From NCBI RefSeq assembly GCF_963666195.1, contig NZ_OY762653.1:1550001-1614000 (forward strand): DNA of 64,000 nt. The letters run 5' to 3'. Position numbers and translations under genes: made by a program. The notes beneath the pieces were generated by a model. The model was not told where the DNA came from and did no database searches. It saw only the letters and a program-made list of their open reading frames with translations. Source of the DNA: Trichococcus shcherbakoviae (GTDB taxonomy: Bacteria; Bacillota; Bacilli; Lactobacillales; Aerococcaceae). Shown here in pieces: positions 36,473-44,411 of the stretch (position 1 is the first letter of the stretch; each line of letters begins with the position of its first letter).

Positions 36473-36612
36473 ATCCCGGCGAGGGCTGTCTCGCCGGGAT
36501 TTCGATCGGCCGCGAGGCGCTGGTTCCCGGCGAGGGTCGCCTCACCGGGTTTTCGGTCAGCCGCGAGGCGCTGATTCCCGGAGAGGGTCGCCTCACCGGG
36601 TTTTGGCCACCC
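36473..36612 (+). repeat. Array of three 51-bp GC-rich repeats, upstream of the NERD gene
   Basis: Units start at 36473, 36524 and 36575, exactly 51 bp apart, near-identical to each other (CCCGGCGAGGGTCGCCTCACC core and CCGCGAGGCGCTG tail). A frame stays open across it with a 17-residue repeat, but sister arrays have 50-bp periods and stops, so coding is unlikely. Confidence 0.85.
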
Positions 36613-36641
36613 CCAGCCAGGCGCCATTCTGCCGTCACAAC

Positions 36642-36716
36642 AAAAAAAGCTAGAACTTGCCCAGCCCCAAAGTTCAGTAATAAAACTGTCTTTGAATGCT
36701 GGCAATAAGTCCTAGC
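36642..36716 (-). terminator. Terminator of nrdDG
   Basis: Outer arms GCTAGAACTTGCCCAGC (36649-36665) and GCTGGCAATAAGTCCTAGC (36698-36716), inner stem CAAAG/CTTTG with CAGT/ACTG; on the minus strand followed by seven T (36642-36648). It starts 26 bp past the nrdG stop. Confidence 0.8.
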
Positions 36717-36741
36717 CAATTCTTGATTATTTCACGCTGTT

Positions 36742-37302
36742 TTATTCGTAACCATTGGCCCAGAGAACCTTTTCTCCGACTTCGAGCGATTTTTGTACAT
36801 CAATGATTGTTTGGTTGGAGCTGCCGCGGAATTTCAGAGTCAGATCCCGTTTGGACAGTTCGAAGCGGCCGTCGACGAGCACATCCATCAAGCGTAGCAA
36901 TTCCTGCTTATCCTCGGATTCTCCAGCCAGTTCGTCCCAGTAGTAACCGGTCCAGCCCCAGATGTCCTTGGTCCGGCCGAACTCTGCCCGGATCCGCTGC
37001 GCAAGCCGCAGCGCGACCTTCGTGTTGAGGAAAGGTTCGCCGCCCAAAAGCGTCAGGCCTTGCACATAAGGCTGACGCAGATCGGCCATGATCTGTTCCT
37101 CAAGCTCGTCGGTGTAGGCAATCCCATAGTCGAAGTTTTGGACAATCTTGTTGTAGCAGCCTTCGCAGGCGAACAGGCAGCCGCTCAGATAGATGCTGCA
37201 GCGCACGCCTTCGCCATCGACAAAGTTGAAAGGCTTGTAGTCCGCCACTTTGTCCTTGCTGTATTTCTCTGCCAACCATTCTTGCGGTTGCGGGTTTTTC
37301 AC
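36742..37302 (-). CDS. nrdG: Anaerobic ribonucleotide reductase activating protein
   Basis: 186-residue radical-SAM activase. The cluster motif CxxxCxxC is CLFACEGC with Cys42, Cys46 and Cys49; GGEPF follows (LTLLGGEPFLN). It generates the glycyl radical on NrdD under anoxia. Begins 23 bp after nrdD; together they form a two-gene operon. Confidence 0.95.
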   Translation of the reverse strand: MKNPQPQEWLAEKYSKDKVADYKPFNFVDGEGVRCSIYLSGCLFACEGCYNKIVQNFDYGIAYTDELEEQIMADLRQPYVQGLTLLGGEPFLNTKVALRLAQRIRAEFGRTKDIWGWTGYYWDELAGESEDKQELLRLMDVLVDGRFELSKRDLTLKFRGSSNQTIIDVQKSLEVGEKVLWANGYE

Positions 37303-37325
37303 TTCACATCACCTAACTGTTCTGA

Positions 37326-39548
37326 TTACTGTTCTGACTTGCAATCCGCATGCAGATGTTTGACGCGGGCGGAAATCTCTTTGTGGCGACCTTTCACCAT
37401 CGGACGGATCTGTGGGTTACCGAGATAACCGCATGTGCGTTTTACGACGTCGCATGTCTGCGGATCGGTATTGCCGCATTCCGGGCATTGGAACCCGCGC
37501 TCGGTAGGATTGAAGTCCCCTTCGAAACCGCACTCCAGGCAGTGATCGATCGGTGTGTTCGTTCCCAGGTAGCCGACTTTGTCGTAGGCGAAATCCCAGA
37601 CTGTTTCCAACGCTTTCGGATTTTGTTGCAGGTTCGGGTATTCGCAATAATGGATAAATCCGCCTGAGCAATATTGCGGATATTCCATTTCAAAGGCGAT
37701 TTTCTCGAAAGGATTCGGATTCTTGCGGACATCGTAATGGAAGCTGTTTGTATAGTATTCCTTATCCGTGATGTCGGAAATGATGCCGAATTTCTCTGTG
37801 TCCATGCTGCAGAAGCGATCGGTCAAGCTTTCGCTCGGAGTCGAGTAGACGCTGAAATGGTAACCGTATTGGTTGCCCCAAGCATCCGTTTTTTCCTTCA
37901 TCTTCTTGACGATGTCCAAAGTGAAGGCTTTCGCTTCCGGATTCGTTTCCCAATCTCCACCGTAAAAGACGGTAGCCGCTTCATACAGCCCGATGTAACC
38001 TAGGGAGACTGTAGCGCGTTTGTCCTTGAACAGTTCGTCGACATTGTCCGTTTCGCCCAGACGTTTCCCGAAGGCTCCGTGCTGATACAGGATTGGTGCG
38101 TTCGTAGGCGTCGCTTCTTTGGTGCGCTCGACACGGTAGACAAGAGCATCCTTACAGATCGCCAAACGTTCCTCGAAGATGTTCCAGAATGCTTCCGGAT
38201 TCCCTTCCGACTCCAAGGCGATTCTCGGGATGTTCAACGTCACGACCCCAAGATTCATCCGACCGGAATTGACTTCGTTTCCGTTTTCGTCTTTCCATCC
38301 CTGCAGGAAGGAACGGCAACCCATCGGTGTCTTGAAACTGCCTGTCAATTCAACGATTTTATCGTACATCAGCACATCCGGATACATCCGTTTCGTGGCG
38401 CAAGTGATGGCCAATTGTTTGATGTCATAGTTTGGATCTTGTGTCTCCAAGTTCGTGCCTTTTTTCAAGGCGAAGATCAATTTCGGGAAGATCGCTGTGC
38501 GTCTTTCCTTGCCCAATCCTTTGATGCGCACTTGCAGAACTGCTTTTTGGATTTCGCGTGCAAACCAATCCGTCCCCAACCCGAATCCGAGTGTGGTGAA
38601 TGGTGTTTGTCCGTTTGAAGTGTAGAGTGTATTGATTTCGTACTCCAGGCTTTGCATAGCATCGTAGATGTCTTTGCGGGTTTTTTCTTCGGCATAAGCG
38701 ATTTGTTTCGCTTCGCCTTCCACCCAATCCTTAGCCGTTTCCAGATGTTTCTCATAGTTCAGGCGTGCGTATGGTGCCAACACTTCATCAACACGGTCTG
38801 CACTGCAGCCGCCGTATTGGCTGGAAGCGACGTTCGCAAAAATCTGCGCCATTTGGGCAGTCGCTGTGTTGACTGAACGCGGGCTGTCTACTTCTGCATT
38901 GCCGATTTTGAAACCTTCACGAAGCATATTCTGGAAATCGATCAGAACACAGTTCGTCATCGGTGAATACGGTTGGTAATCCAGGTCATGATAATGGATA
39001 TCGCCTTTCATATGGGCGTTGGAAACGTGTTTCGGCAGCATTCTCAGTCCGATTGCTTTTGCAGCCACTCCTGCCGTCAAGTCACGGATCGTATTGAAGA
39101 CGCGGCTATCCTTGTTGGCATTCTCATTGACGATGCTCTGATCGGCATTCATCAGACTTTGGATGCGCAATTCGATGTCCTGTTGTTGCAGCTTTTTGAC
39201 TTTTTTCGTCAATTTATAGGTATTGTAGGCTTCCGCTAACGGCAGATTCCCCATTTCAGCAAGTGTCGCTTCAACTTGATCATGGATATCATCCGTCGAA
39301 ACACTTTCCGTTTCTGATGCAATCAGTTTGTCTACGACCAAAGCCACGACAGCATCCACATCGTAATCTGCAGCCGCTTCGTTCTGTTCAGACAAGAAAC
39401 GCTCCGCCTTCTTGATCGCTTTATATATTTTCTTGGCATGAAAAGGAACTACCCGTCCATCCGCCTTCAACACTTGGATATTCACTTCTGCGTCAGCGAC
39501 TTGAAGATTCGTGCTTTCATTTAAGAAATCCGTTGGTAATGAAGCCAT
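37326..39548 (-). CDS. nrdD: Anaerobic ribonucleoside-triphosphate reductase
   Basis: 740-residue class III reductase converting NTPs to dNTPs with a glycyl radical. N-terminal ATP-cone (INIQVLKADGRVVPFHAKKIYKAIKKAE) for allosteric control, barrel with the SQYGGCSAD segment, a C-terminal zinc site CLECGF...CPECGN, and the radical Gly near 707 in RTCGYLG. Complete. Two NrdR-type boxes lie upstream, giving dATP/ATP-responsive repression. Its presence fits a facultative anaerobe. Confidence 0.96.
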   Translation of the reverse strand: MASLPTDFLNESTNLQVADAEVNIQVLKADGRVVPFHAKKIYKAIKKAERFLSEQNEAAADYDVDAVVALVVDKLIASETESVSTDDIHDQVEATLAEMGNLPLAEAYNTYKLTKKVKKLQQQDIELRIQSLMNADQSIVNENANKDSRVFNTIRDLTAGVAAKAIGLRMLPKHVSNAHMKGDIHYHDLDYQPYSPMTNCVLIDFQNMLREGFKIGNAEVDSPRSVNTATAQMAQIFANVASSQYGGCSADRVDEVLAPYARLNYEKHLETAKDWVEGEAKQIAYAEEKTRKDIYDAMQSLEYEINTLYTSNGQTPFTTLGFGLGTDWFAREIQKAVLQVRIKGLGKERRTAIFPKLIFALKKGTNLETQDPNYDIKQLAITCATKRMYPDVLMYDKIVELTGSFKTPMGCRSFLQGWKDENGNEVNSGRMNLGVVTLNIPRIALESEGNPEAFWNIFEERLAICKDALVYRVERTKEATPTNAPILYQHGAFGKRLGETDNVDELFKDKRATVSLGYIGLYEAATVFYGGDWETNPEAKAFTLDIVKKMKEKTDAWGNQYGYHFSVYSTPSESLTDRFCSMDTEKFGIISDITDKEYYTNSFHYDVRKNPNPFEKIAFEMEYPQYCSGGFIHYCEYPNLQQNPKALETVWDFAYDKVGYLGTNTPIDHCLECGFEGDFNPTERGFQCPECGNTDPQTCDVVKRTCGYLGNPQIRPMVKGRHKEISARVKHLHADCKSEQ

Positions 39549-39695
39549 ATTTTTCCCACTCCCTAGTTAAAAATTAACCGAACATGCAAAAAAAGCTAAT
39601 AAAAAGTAAGAGGTCGTTACAAAATGAGCAAGCTTTCCTTGCGGGACGCGCTTCTCAAGTCATATACCTCCACTTAAAGTAGTCTCTGTTTCGAT

Positions 39696-39751
39696 TCACT
39701 GTATATACTATATATCATCCACACATAAATTTCCACCACAATATATAGTGT
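39696..39751 (-). promoter_or_regulatory. Pair of NrdR boxes upstream of nrdD
   Basis: Read on the minus strand, ACACTATATATTGTGG (39736-39751) and ATAGTATATACAGTGA (39696-39711) both resemble the NrdR box (acaCwAtAtaTwGtgt). Start-to-start distance is 40 bp, about one helical turn more than the usual 31. Confidence 0.7.
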
Positions 39752-40119
39752 TTTATAGCAAAGTACACCTAGAGCAATCAGACACATTTTGTTCTGTTGG
39801 TCAATAAGAAAATGCCCTGAAAATGGAATGCTTGCTATTTCCTTAGCAGACTCCCGCTTACATAGTCAGAACAGAAACAATAGCCAAACAAACCCAGCTG
39901 ATCCGTTTTGATTTCCGAACAATGCCCCTAATATTAAAAAAAATGTTAAAAAACATATAAAGTACATAAAATCAATAGAATCTGCTGTACTTTGGAAATA
40001 AAAGCGGTTATACTATGACTTGTCACAAATGTAAGCGATTCATTCTTTTTTTCGGATCCATTATCCGGTTTTTTGTGCCGTAAGGATGTCAAAAGAATGA
40101 GGAGATAAAAAGGGGGGAA
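39752..40119. other. AT-rich intergenic region, no gene seen
   Basis: No coding frame of note. It contains a CGGATCC...ATCCGG inverted repeat with T-rich flanks near 40053-40075, possibly a weak terminator, and AT-rich sequence that must include the promoter of the 40.1-kb ORF. Nothing else identifiable. Confidence 0.3.
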
Positions 40120-40485
40120 ATGCTAGTGTGGAAAAATAGAATGTTGCCTGAAATATCCAAAATTGCTAAATTTAGAATACCGGTCGGAGAAGACCTATTT
40201 TTGAGACAGTGCGCTTCTTGGCAAAACCTTTTCCATCTGCCTTCATCTTATCGCTACCCGACTGGAAACATACAGGGCTACATTACACGATTGAATTGGA
40301 CCGATGAATTTATCATTCTTGAAAAAGAACATAATGAAGCATTCGAATATTTTATTATCGATAGAAGAATTGAATCTGTAAAAGGCCCTTTTTCCAAAGA
40401 AGGGTTCGGGAAGGCACTAAAAGAGGAAGCGATTGAGCTGCCATTGATCGAATTATCGGAAATGGACTGGATCATCAACTTTTAG
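40120..40485 (+). CDS. Hypothetical 121-residue protein
   Basis: No family recognised. Acidic C-terminal half (ELPLIELSEMDWIINF), a WTDEFIILEKEHNEAFEYFIIDRR strand-rich centre and no membrane segment or signal peptide, so probably a small cytoplasmic protein. AAAAGGGGGG supports the ATG at 40120; GTG 40126 and ATG 40141 are alternatives. It has its own good terminator, indicating a real transcription unit. The overall shape resembles small immunity-type proteins, but that is impression only. Confidence 0.6.
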   Translation: MLVWKNRMLPEISKIAKFRIPVGEDLFLRQCASWQNLFHLPSSYRYPTGNIQGYITRLNWTDEFIILEKEHNEAFEYFIIDRRIESVKGPFSKEGFGKALKEEAIELPLIELSEMDWIINF

Positions 40486-40500
40486 AAGATACCAAAAAAT

Positions 40501-40549
40501 AAAAAAGCCGTAAGGGGCGCATGTGATCATGTTCCCTTTACGGTTTTTT
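40501..40549 (+). terminator. Terminator of the 121-codon ORF
   Basis: AAAAAAGCCGTAAGGGG paired with CCCTTTACGGTTTTTT around an inner CATG/CATG stem, T run after; 16 bp past the stop codon. Confidence 0.85.
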
Positions 40550-40743
40550 GTTGTGAAATTTCACTTTTCGTCGGATTTCCCTGCCAATGCGACCTCTTTC
40601 TTGTCAGTGATTCTGACATCCGCCATATTCCCTACTCTCCCATGTCAGGTTTATTTTAATCATATTGACCAAAAAAACACAAATCCATCCAACATTACTG
40701 CAATTAGATGAGATTTAAGATTAAACCTCTCATCGTTTTAACA

Positions 40744-40763
40744 TTTAAACGCTTGCAAACGTT
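40744..40763. promoter_or_regulatory. cre-like operator upstream of amt
   Basis: AAACGCTTGCAAACGTT is an imperfect palindrome around TTGCAA. Read on the minus strand, TGCAAGCGTTTAAA fits the cre pattern apart from the next-to-last position. Suggests carbon control of ammonium uptake. Confidence 0.45.
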
Positions 40764-40776
40764 GGTTTGAAAGATA

Positions 40777-40793
40777 TGTAAGATTATATAACA
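40777..40793. promoter_or_regulatory. GlnR box upstream of amt
   Basis: TGTAAGATTATATAACA, an exact match to TGTNA-N7-TNACA. It lies just before a possible promoter (TTGGTA 40797-40802, 18 bp, TAAAAT 40821-40826), suiting nitrogen-dependent repression by GlnR encoded nearby. No gene in 40486-40872. Confidence 0.85.
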
Positions 40794-40872
40794 TGGTTGG
40801 TAAGCAGGATATAGCCTCAATAAAATTATTTCTATAAACTAAGGCTATGCTAAAACAAAAGGAGGAATTATT

Positions 40873-42552
40873 ATGTTTTCATCAGTAGATACATTATGGA
40901 CCTTGCTGGGAACGGTATTGGTATTCTTTATGCAAGCCGGTTTCGCAATGGTCGAGACGGGATTCACTCGTGCCAAGAACGCGGCGAACATCATCATGAA
41001 AAACCTCATGGACTTTGTGCTCGGATCGTTGGGATTCTTCCTCATCGGATACAGCATCATGTTCGGGGACGATATCGCCGGCATCATCGGAACACCTGCC
41101 TTATTTATGGAGGGACTTGATTCCACCATTCCTGGAACCGTACATTTCATGTTTCAAAACGTATTCGCGGCAACTGCAGCCACTATCGTATCCGGAGCTG
41201 TTGCGGAACGGACAAAATTCAGCTCTTATCTCGTGTACTCCTTCATCATCTCCTTGTTGATCTATCCTATCTCAGGTCACTGGATCTGGGGCGGCGGTTG
41301 GTTAGCTCAAATGGGCTTCATCGACTTCGCTGGATCCACAGCCGTGCATATGGTCGGAGGCATCGCTGCACTTGTCGGTGCTGCTATCGTCGGTCCGCGT
41401 ATCGGAAAATATAAAGATGGCAAAGCACAAGTCATTCCTGGACACAACCTGACAATCGGTGCACTAGGCGTATTCATCCTATGGTTCGCATGGTTCGGAT
41501 TCAACGGGGCTTCAACCGTTGCGGCAACAGGAGACGAAACCCTTGCCTTGATCGGTACTATCTTCTTGAATACAAATTTATCCGCAGTTACAGCTACTCT
41601 GGTCACTCTCTTATTCACTTGGAAGAAATATGGTAAGCCCGATGTTTCAATGACGCTGAACGGTTCATTGGCAGGTCTTGTAGCCATTACTGCAGGCTGT
41701 GCGGTCGTATCTCCCTTCGGCGCTATCGCCATCGGATTCATCGCCGGATTTGCCATTGTCCTTGCTGTTGAATTCGTCGATCAAAAATTGAAGTTCGATG
41801 ATCCTGTCGGTGCTTTCAGTGTACACGGCGTGAATGGTGCATTGGGAACAATCTTAGTCGGTGTCTTCGCAACGGATGGCGGATTATTGTACGGCGGCGG
41901 GTTCAACATGCTGGGGATCCAAGCTTTGGGTGTCGCTTCTGTGGCAGCCTACACAGCCGGTTCCATGTACATAGTCTTCAAGGTTATCCAAAAGACAATG
42001 GGTCTCCGCGTTACTGCTGAAGAAGAAATCGTCGGTATGGACGTCGCTGAGCATGGCTTGACTTCAAGCTACCATGACTTTGTTGCAACGACTGCATTCG
42101 AAGATTATGTAACAGACAGCAACAAACCTGCTGGAATCCCTGCTGTCCAAGAAGTGGACCTGACTAAAGTCGGAGCCTTCAAATTGGCTGATTCAGGCTA
42201 TACGATGAATAAAGTTGAAATCATCGCTAATCCGGATAAACTGGAGCGTCTGAAAGCTGAATTGAACGCTATCGGCGTAACCGGCATGACGGTCACATCC
42301 GTGCATGGTTACGGGCTCCAAAAAGGCCAACAAACCTTCTATCGTGGTGCGAAGGCTGAGGGCAATCTTTTACCGAAAGTCCGCATCGAAACGATCATCA
42401 GCGAGGTGCCTGTCGAAGAAGTCATCCGTGCTGCCCGCCGCGCTTTATACACGGGTCATGTCGGTGACGGTAAAGTCTTCGTTTCCCCTGTTGCCGATGC
42501 CTTCCGCATCAGCAACAGCGATTCAGGCCCAGCTGCCCTGAAATATTATTAA
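40873..42552 (+). CDS. amt: Ammonium transporter fused to a PII signalling domain
   Basis: 559 residues. Residues 1 to about 385 are an Amt channel of about 11 helices with the twin histidines His159 (TAVHMVGG) and His318 (FSVHGVNG) of the pore. A linker (395-444) leads to a complete PII/GlnK-like domain (445-555): MNKVEIIANPDKLERLKAEL, T-loop GYGLQKGQQTFYRGAKAEGN, LLPKVRIE and the nucleotide-binding B-loop TGHVGDGKVFV. The T-loop lacks the tyrosine that other PII proteins uridylylate, so control would be by ATP/ADP and 2-oxoglutarate binding. A covalent plug of this type could gate the channel directly. GlnR box upstream; AAAGGAGG before the ATG. Confidence 0.93.
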   Translation: MFSSVDTLWTLLGTVLVFFMQAGFAMVETGFTRAKNAANIIMKNLMDFVLGSLGFFLIGYSIMFGDDIAGIIGTPALFMEGLDSTIPGTVHFMFQNVFAATAATIVSGAVAERTKFSSYLVYSFIISLLIYPISGHWIWGGGWLAQMGFIDFAGSTAVHMVGGIAALVGAAIVGPRIGKYKDGKAQVIPGHNLTIGALGVFILWFAWFGFNGASTVAATGDETLALIGTIFLNTNLSAVTATLVTLLFTWKKYGKPDVSMTLNGSLAGLVAITAGCAVVSPFGAIAIGFIAGFAIVLAVEFVDQKLKFDDPVGAFSVHGVNGALGTILVGVFATDGGLLYGGGFNMLGIQALGVASVAAYTAGSMYIVFKVIQKTMGLRVTAEEEIVGMDVAEHGLTSSYHDFVATTAFEDYVTDSNKPAGIPAVQEVDLTKVGAFKLADSGYTMNKVEIIANPDKLERLKAELNAIGVTGMTVTSVHGYGLQKGQQTFYRGAKAEGNLLPKVRIETIISEVPVEEVIRAARRALYTGHVGDGKVFVSPVADAFRISNSDSGPAALKYY

Positions 42553-42575
42553 ACCGAATAACGAACACTAAATGA

Positions 42576-42618
42576 AGCCAAGGAGCCGTCTCACTGCGAG
42601 ACGCGCTCCTTGGCTTTA
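42576..42618 (+). terminator. Terminator of amt
   Basis: GCCAAGGAGC + GTCTC / GAGAC + GCTCCTTGGC double stem followed by TTTATTTCTTT, 24 bp past the stop codon. Confidence 0.85.
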
Positions 42619-42722
42619 TTTCTTTGCAGCAAACTGTTTCCCGGTTTTTTGTTTGCCTGCGCTTTGCTATAATAAGGACTATGATGGTGGCTCTCCACCA
42701 ATCGAGGAGGAGGAAAACATAC

Positions 42723-43202
42723 ATGTGGGTCATCAAACCTTTTGAAGCACTGACGGCGAGGGAATTGCACCTGATCTATCAAGAGCGAGTAGCTGTTTTC
42801 GTTGTGGAGCAGAATTGCCCTTATCAAGAGGTGGATGATACCGACCTCGTCAGCATCCACTTCTGGAAGCAGGCGGAAGATAGGCTGTTGGCATATGCCC
42901 GGCTGATCCCGGAAGCGGATAATGTGCGCATCGGACGCGTTCTTGTCCCTCAAGGCGAACGCACCCATGGCTACGGACAAGAATTGATGCAAGTCGTACT
43001 TGAGTATGCACAGATGCATTTCCCTGGACTCCCGATCCACGCGCAAGCACAAGCCTATCTGCAGAATTTTTACGCCTCTTTCGGATTCCAATCAGTATCG
43101 GATATCTACCTGGAGGATGATATCCCCCACATCGATATGATCATCGATTCGCAGAATAGCCAAACAGAAAGCATAAACCGACAGGAGGAAAAACGTGAAT
43201 AA
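42723..43202 (+). CDS. elaA: ElaA-family GNAT N-acetyltransferase
   Basis: 159-residue acetyltransferase with the ElaA pattern: LHLIYQERVAVFVVEQNCPYQEVDDTD at the start, acetyl-CoA site IGRVLVPQGERTHGYGQELM, and AQAYLQNFYASFGFQSVSDIYLEDDIPHIDM near the end. Substrate unknown. ATG at 42723 is chosen for the GAGGAGG ribosome site; the frame is open 33 codons upstream through the amt terminator. Overlaps the next small gene by 8 bp. Confidence 0.9.
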   Translation: MWVIKPFEALTARELHLIYQERVAVFVVEQNCPYQEVDDTDLVSIHFWKQAEDRLLAYARLIPEADNVRIGRVLVPQGERTHGYGQELMQVVLEYAQMHFPGLPIHAQAQAYLQNFYASFGFQSVSDIYLEDDIPHIDMIIDSQNSQTESINRQEEKRE

Positions 43203-43368
43203 GTATCTTACCGCCAGTATACTGGGTATCATCAGCATCGCAATCAATGTCTGGATCATGTATCAGACACGCTACGAAAAAGGCCTGAACCCGATTACAA
43301 AGAAAAATCTGGAGAAATTATCCTACGCCCTGATCGTCGCCGCCGTAATGTTCATGACATTTGGTTAG
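43195..43368 (+). CDS. 57-residue two-helix membrane peptide
   Basis: GTG start with ACAGGAGG upstream, overlapping the elaA stop (GTGAATAA), then TAG at 43366. Sequence pattern: hydrophobic YLTASILGIISIAINVWIM, charged middle with RYEKGLNPITKKNLEK, hydrophobic LSYALIVAAVMFMTF. Two predicted membrane helices with a positive loop. Strong ribosome site and overlap argue for translation. No family recognised. Its stop codon is also the first base triplet of the hairpin element that follows. Confidence 0.7.
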   Translation: MNKYLTASILGIISIAINVWIMYQTRYEKGLNPITKKNLEKLSYALIVAAVMFMTFG

Positions 43369-43503
43369 AGAGTGTGATGATTCGCGGTTAGGGGCTGAGC
43401 ACTAAGCGGTCTAGCCGCAATGGGTCGATTTTTGCCCATGGAGGCTAGACAGATTAGGCGGAATCCCCTGCGAATCAGAACACGTTTAGAGTGTGATGAA
43501 TCC
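43366..43503 (+). repeat. Structured element, copy A, beginning on a stop codon
   Basis: Starts with the TAG of the small ORF (TAGAGAGTGTGATGATTC). TGATTCGC (43378-43385) pairs with GCGAATCA (43470-43477), AGGGG with CCCCT, and the tip GTCTAGCC (43409-43416) with GGCTAGAC (43443-43450) plus ATGGG with CCCAT. A further GAGTGTGATGAATC follows at 43489-43502, a partial direct repeat of the start. Sister copy at 45.4-45.6 kb on the other strand. Confidence 0.75.
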
Positions 43504-43521
43504 CGCATTTACCGCATTCCA

Positions 43522-43555
43522 AAATAAAAAAGCCCACTACGGGCTTTTTTTATTT
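43522..43555. terminator. Bidirectional terminator, ABC permease / elaA side
   Basis: AAATAAAAAAGCCC actac GGGCTTTTTTTATTT, T runs on both strands, 35 bp from the ABC permease stop. Confidence 0.85.
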
Positions 43556-43589
43556 GATTCATTAATTACCATCCAACCAACCTATAACA

Positions 43590-44411
43590 CTAAACCTGGA
43601 TCCGCAGATCTTTTCTGCCGTAGATCAGATAGCTTAGACCCAATACCAACATGCTTCCGATGATACAGATGACCATGTACTCCCAGGAAATCCCCTCTTC
43701 CAGCAAGGCCGCTGGATGTGCGTATTCAATCGGCGACAAAACACGCAGGAATTCATAGTCCTCAACCATCTTCGAGACAAGGCCGATCATGTACGTGCCG
43801 AACACCAGCAACAACGCGACTCCGCTTGTTGAACGGCTGCTCGCGATGAACGTTGAGAAAAGGAAGCCGATTGAATAAAAGAACAACAATACCAACGACT
43901 CCGCGCCGAAAATCAGCGTGATATCTTTTATGATTTCCACAAAATCGGCTCCATCCTCCTTGAACAGATAGATGAACAGCAAAGCCGCACCGTACAGGAC
44001 GATCCAAAAAATCATAAGCAACACTAAGTTAGCGATGTATTTGCTCGTGACAATAGCTTTTCTGCTGATCGGCTGTGCGTACAGATACTCGATTGTGCCG
44101 TTTGTCTCTTCCTTGATCAGCGCCTGGGCCCCTTTCATCGTTGCAAAAATGCAGGCTGCCAAAAAGAGATACTGAAAAATATAAGCAAAAAATCCGGCAG
44201 CCTGCAATAAGCTCGCGCCATTCGTGAGCGAAAATGCCTCCAGCATCTCAGGAGGCATCGCATCGAGCTTGGTCGTCAAGATATCCTCCATCCCTTGATT
44301 TGCCATGACGGGAAACATGGCCATCATCAGCCCCATGATCAGGACCATAAAGAAAAGCCATACGAATAACCCGCCGCGTTCCTGTTTCCACTCCAATCGG
44401 ATGCTATTCAT
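43590..44411 (-). CDS. ABC-2 type transporter permease
   Basis: About 273 residues with six hydrophobic segments and the ABC-2 pattern: first helix, an extracellular part with EDILTTKLDAMPPEMLEAFSL, then KGAQALIKEETNGTIEYLYAQPISRKAIVTSKY, the conserved cytoplasmic loop. ATG at 44411 overlaps the ATPase stop by 8 bp and has GGAGGTGA six bases upstream; the frame extends six codons further. Works with the ATPase below in export; substrate unknown. Confidence 0.88.
   Translation of the reverse strand: MNSIRLEWKQERGGLFVWLFFMVLIMGLMMAMFPVMANQGMEDILTTKLDAMPPEMLEAFSLTNGASLLQAAGFFAYIFQYLFLAACIFATMKGAQALIKEETNGTIEYLYAQPISRKAIVTSKYIANLVLLMIFWIVLYGAALLFIYLFKEDGADFVEIIKDITLIFGAESLVLLFFYSIGFLFSTFIASSRSTSGVALLLVFGTYMIGLVSKMVEDYEFLRVLSPIEYAHPAALLEEGISWEYMVICIIGSMLVLGLSYLIYGRKDLRIQV

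Noticed and set aside
35240-36612. CRISPR array (repeat period about 51 bp)
   Set aside because: Both the 'repeat' and the 'spacer' parts are conserved between units and between arrays, there are only three to four units, and no cas genes are present.
36420-36653. Protein with 17-residue repeats on the plus strand through the 36.5-kb array
   Set aside because: It follows only from a 51-bp period staying in frame; sister arrays have 50- or 52-bp steps and stops, and there is no ribosome site.
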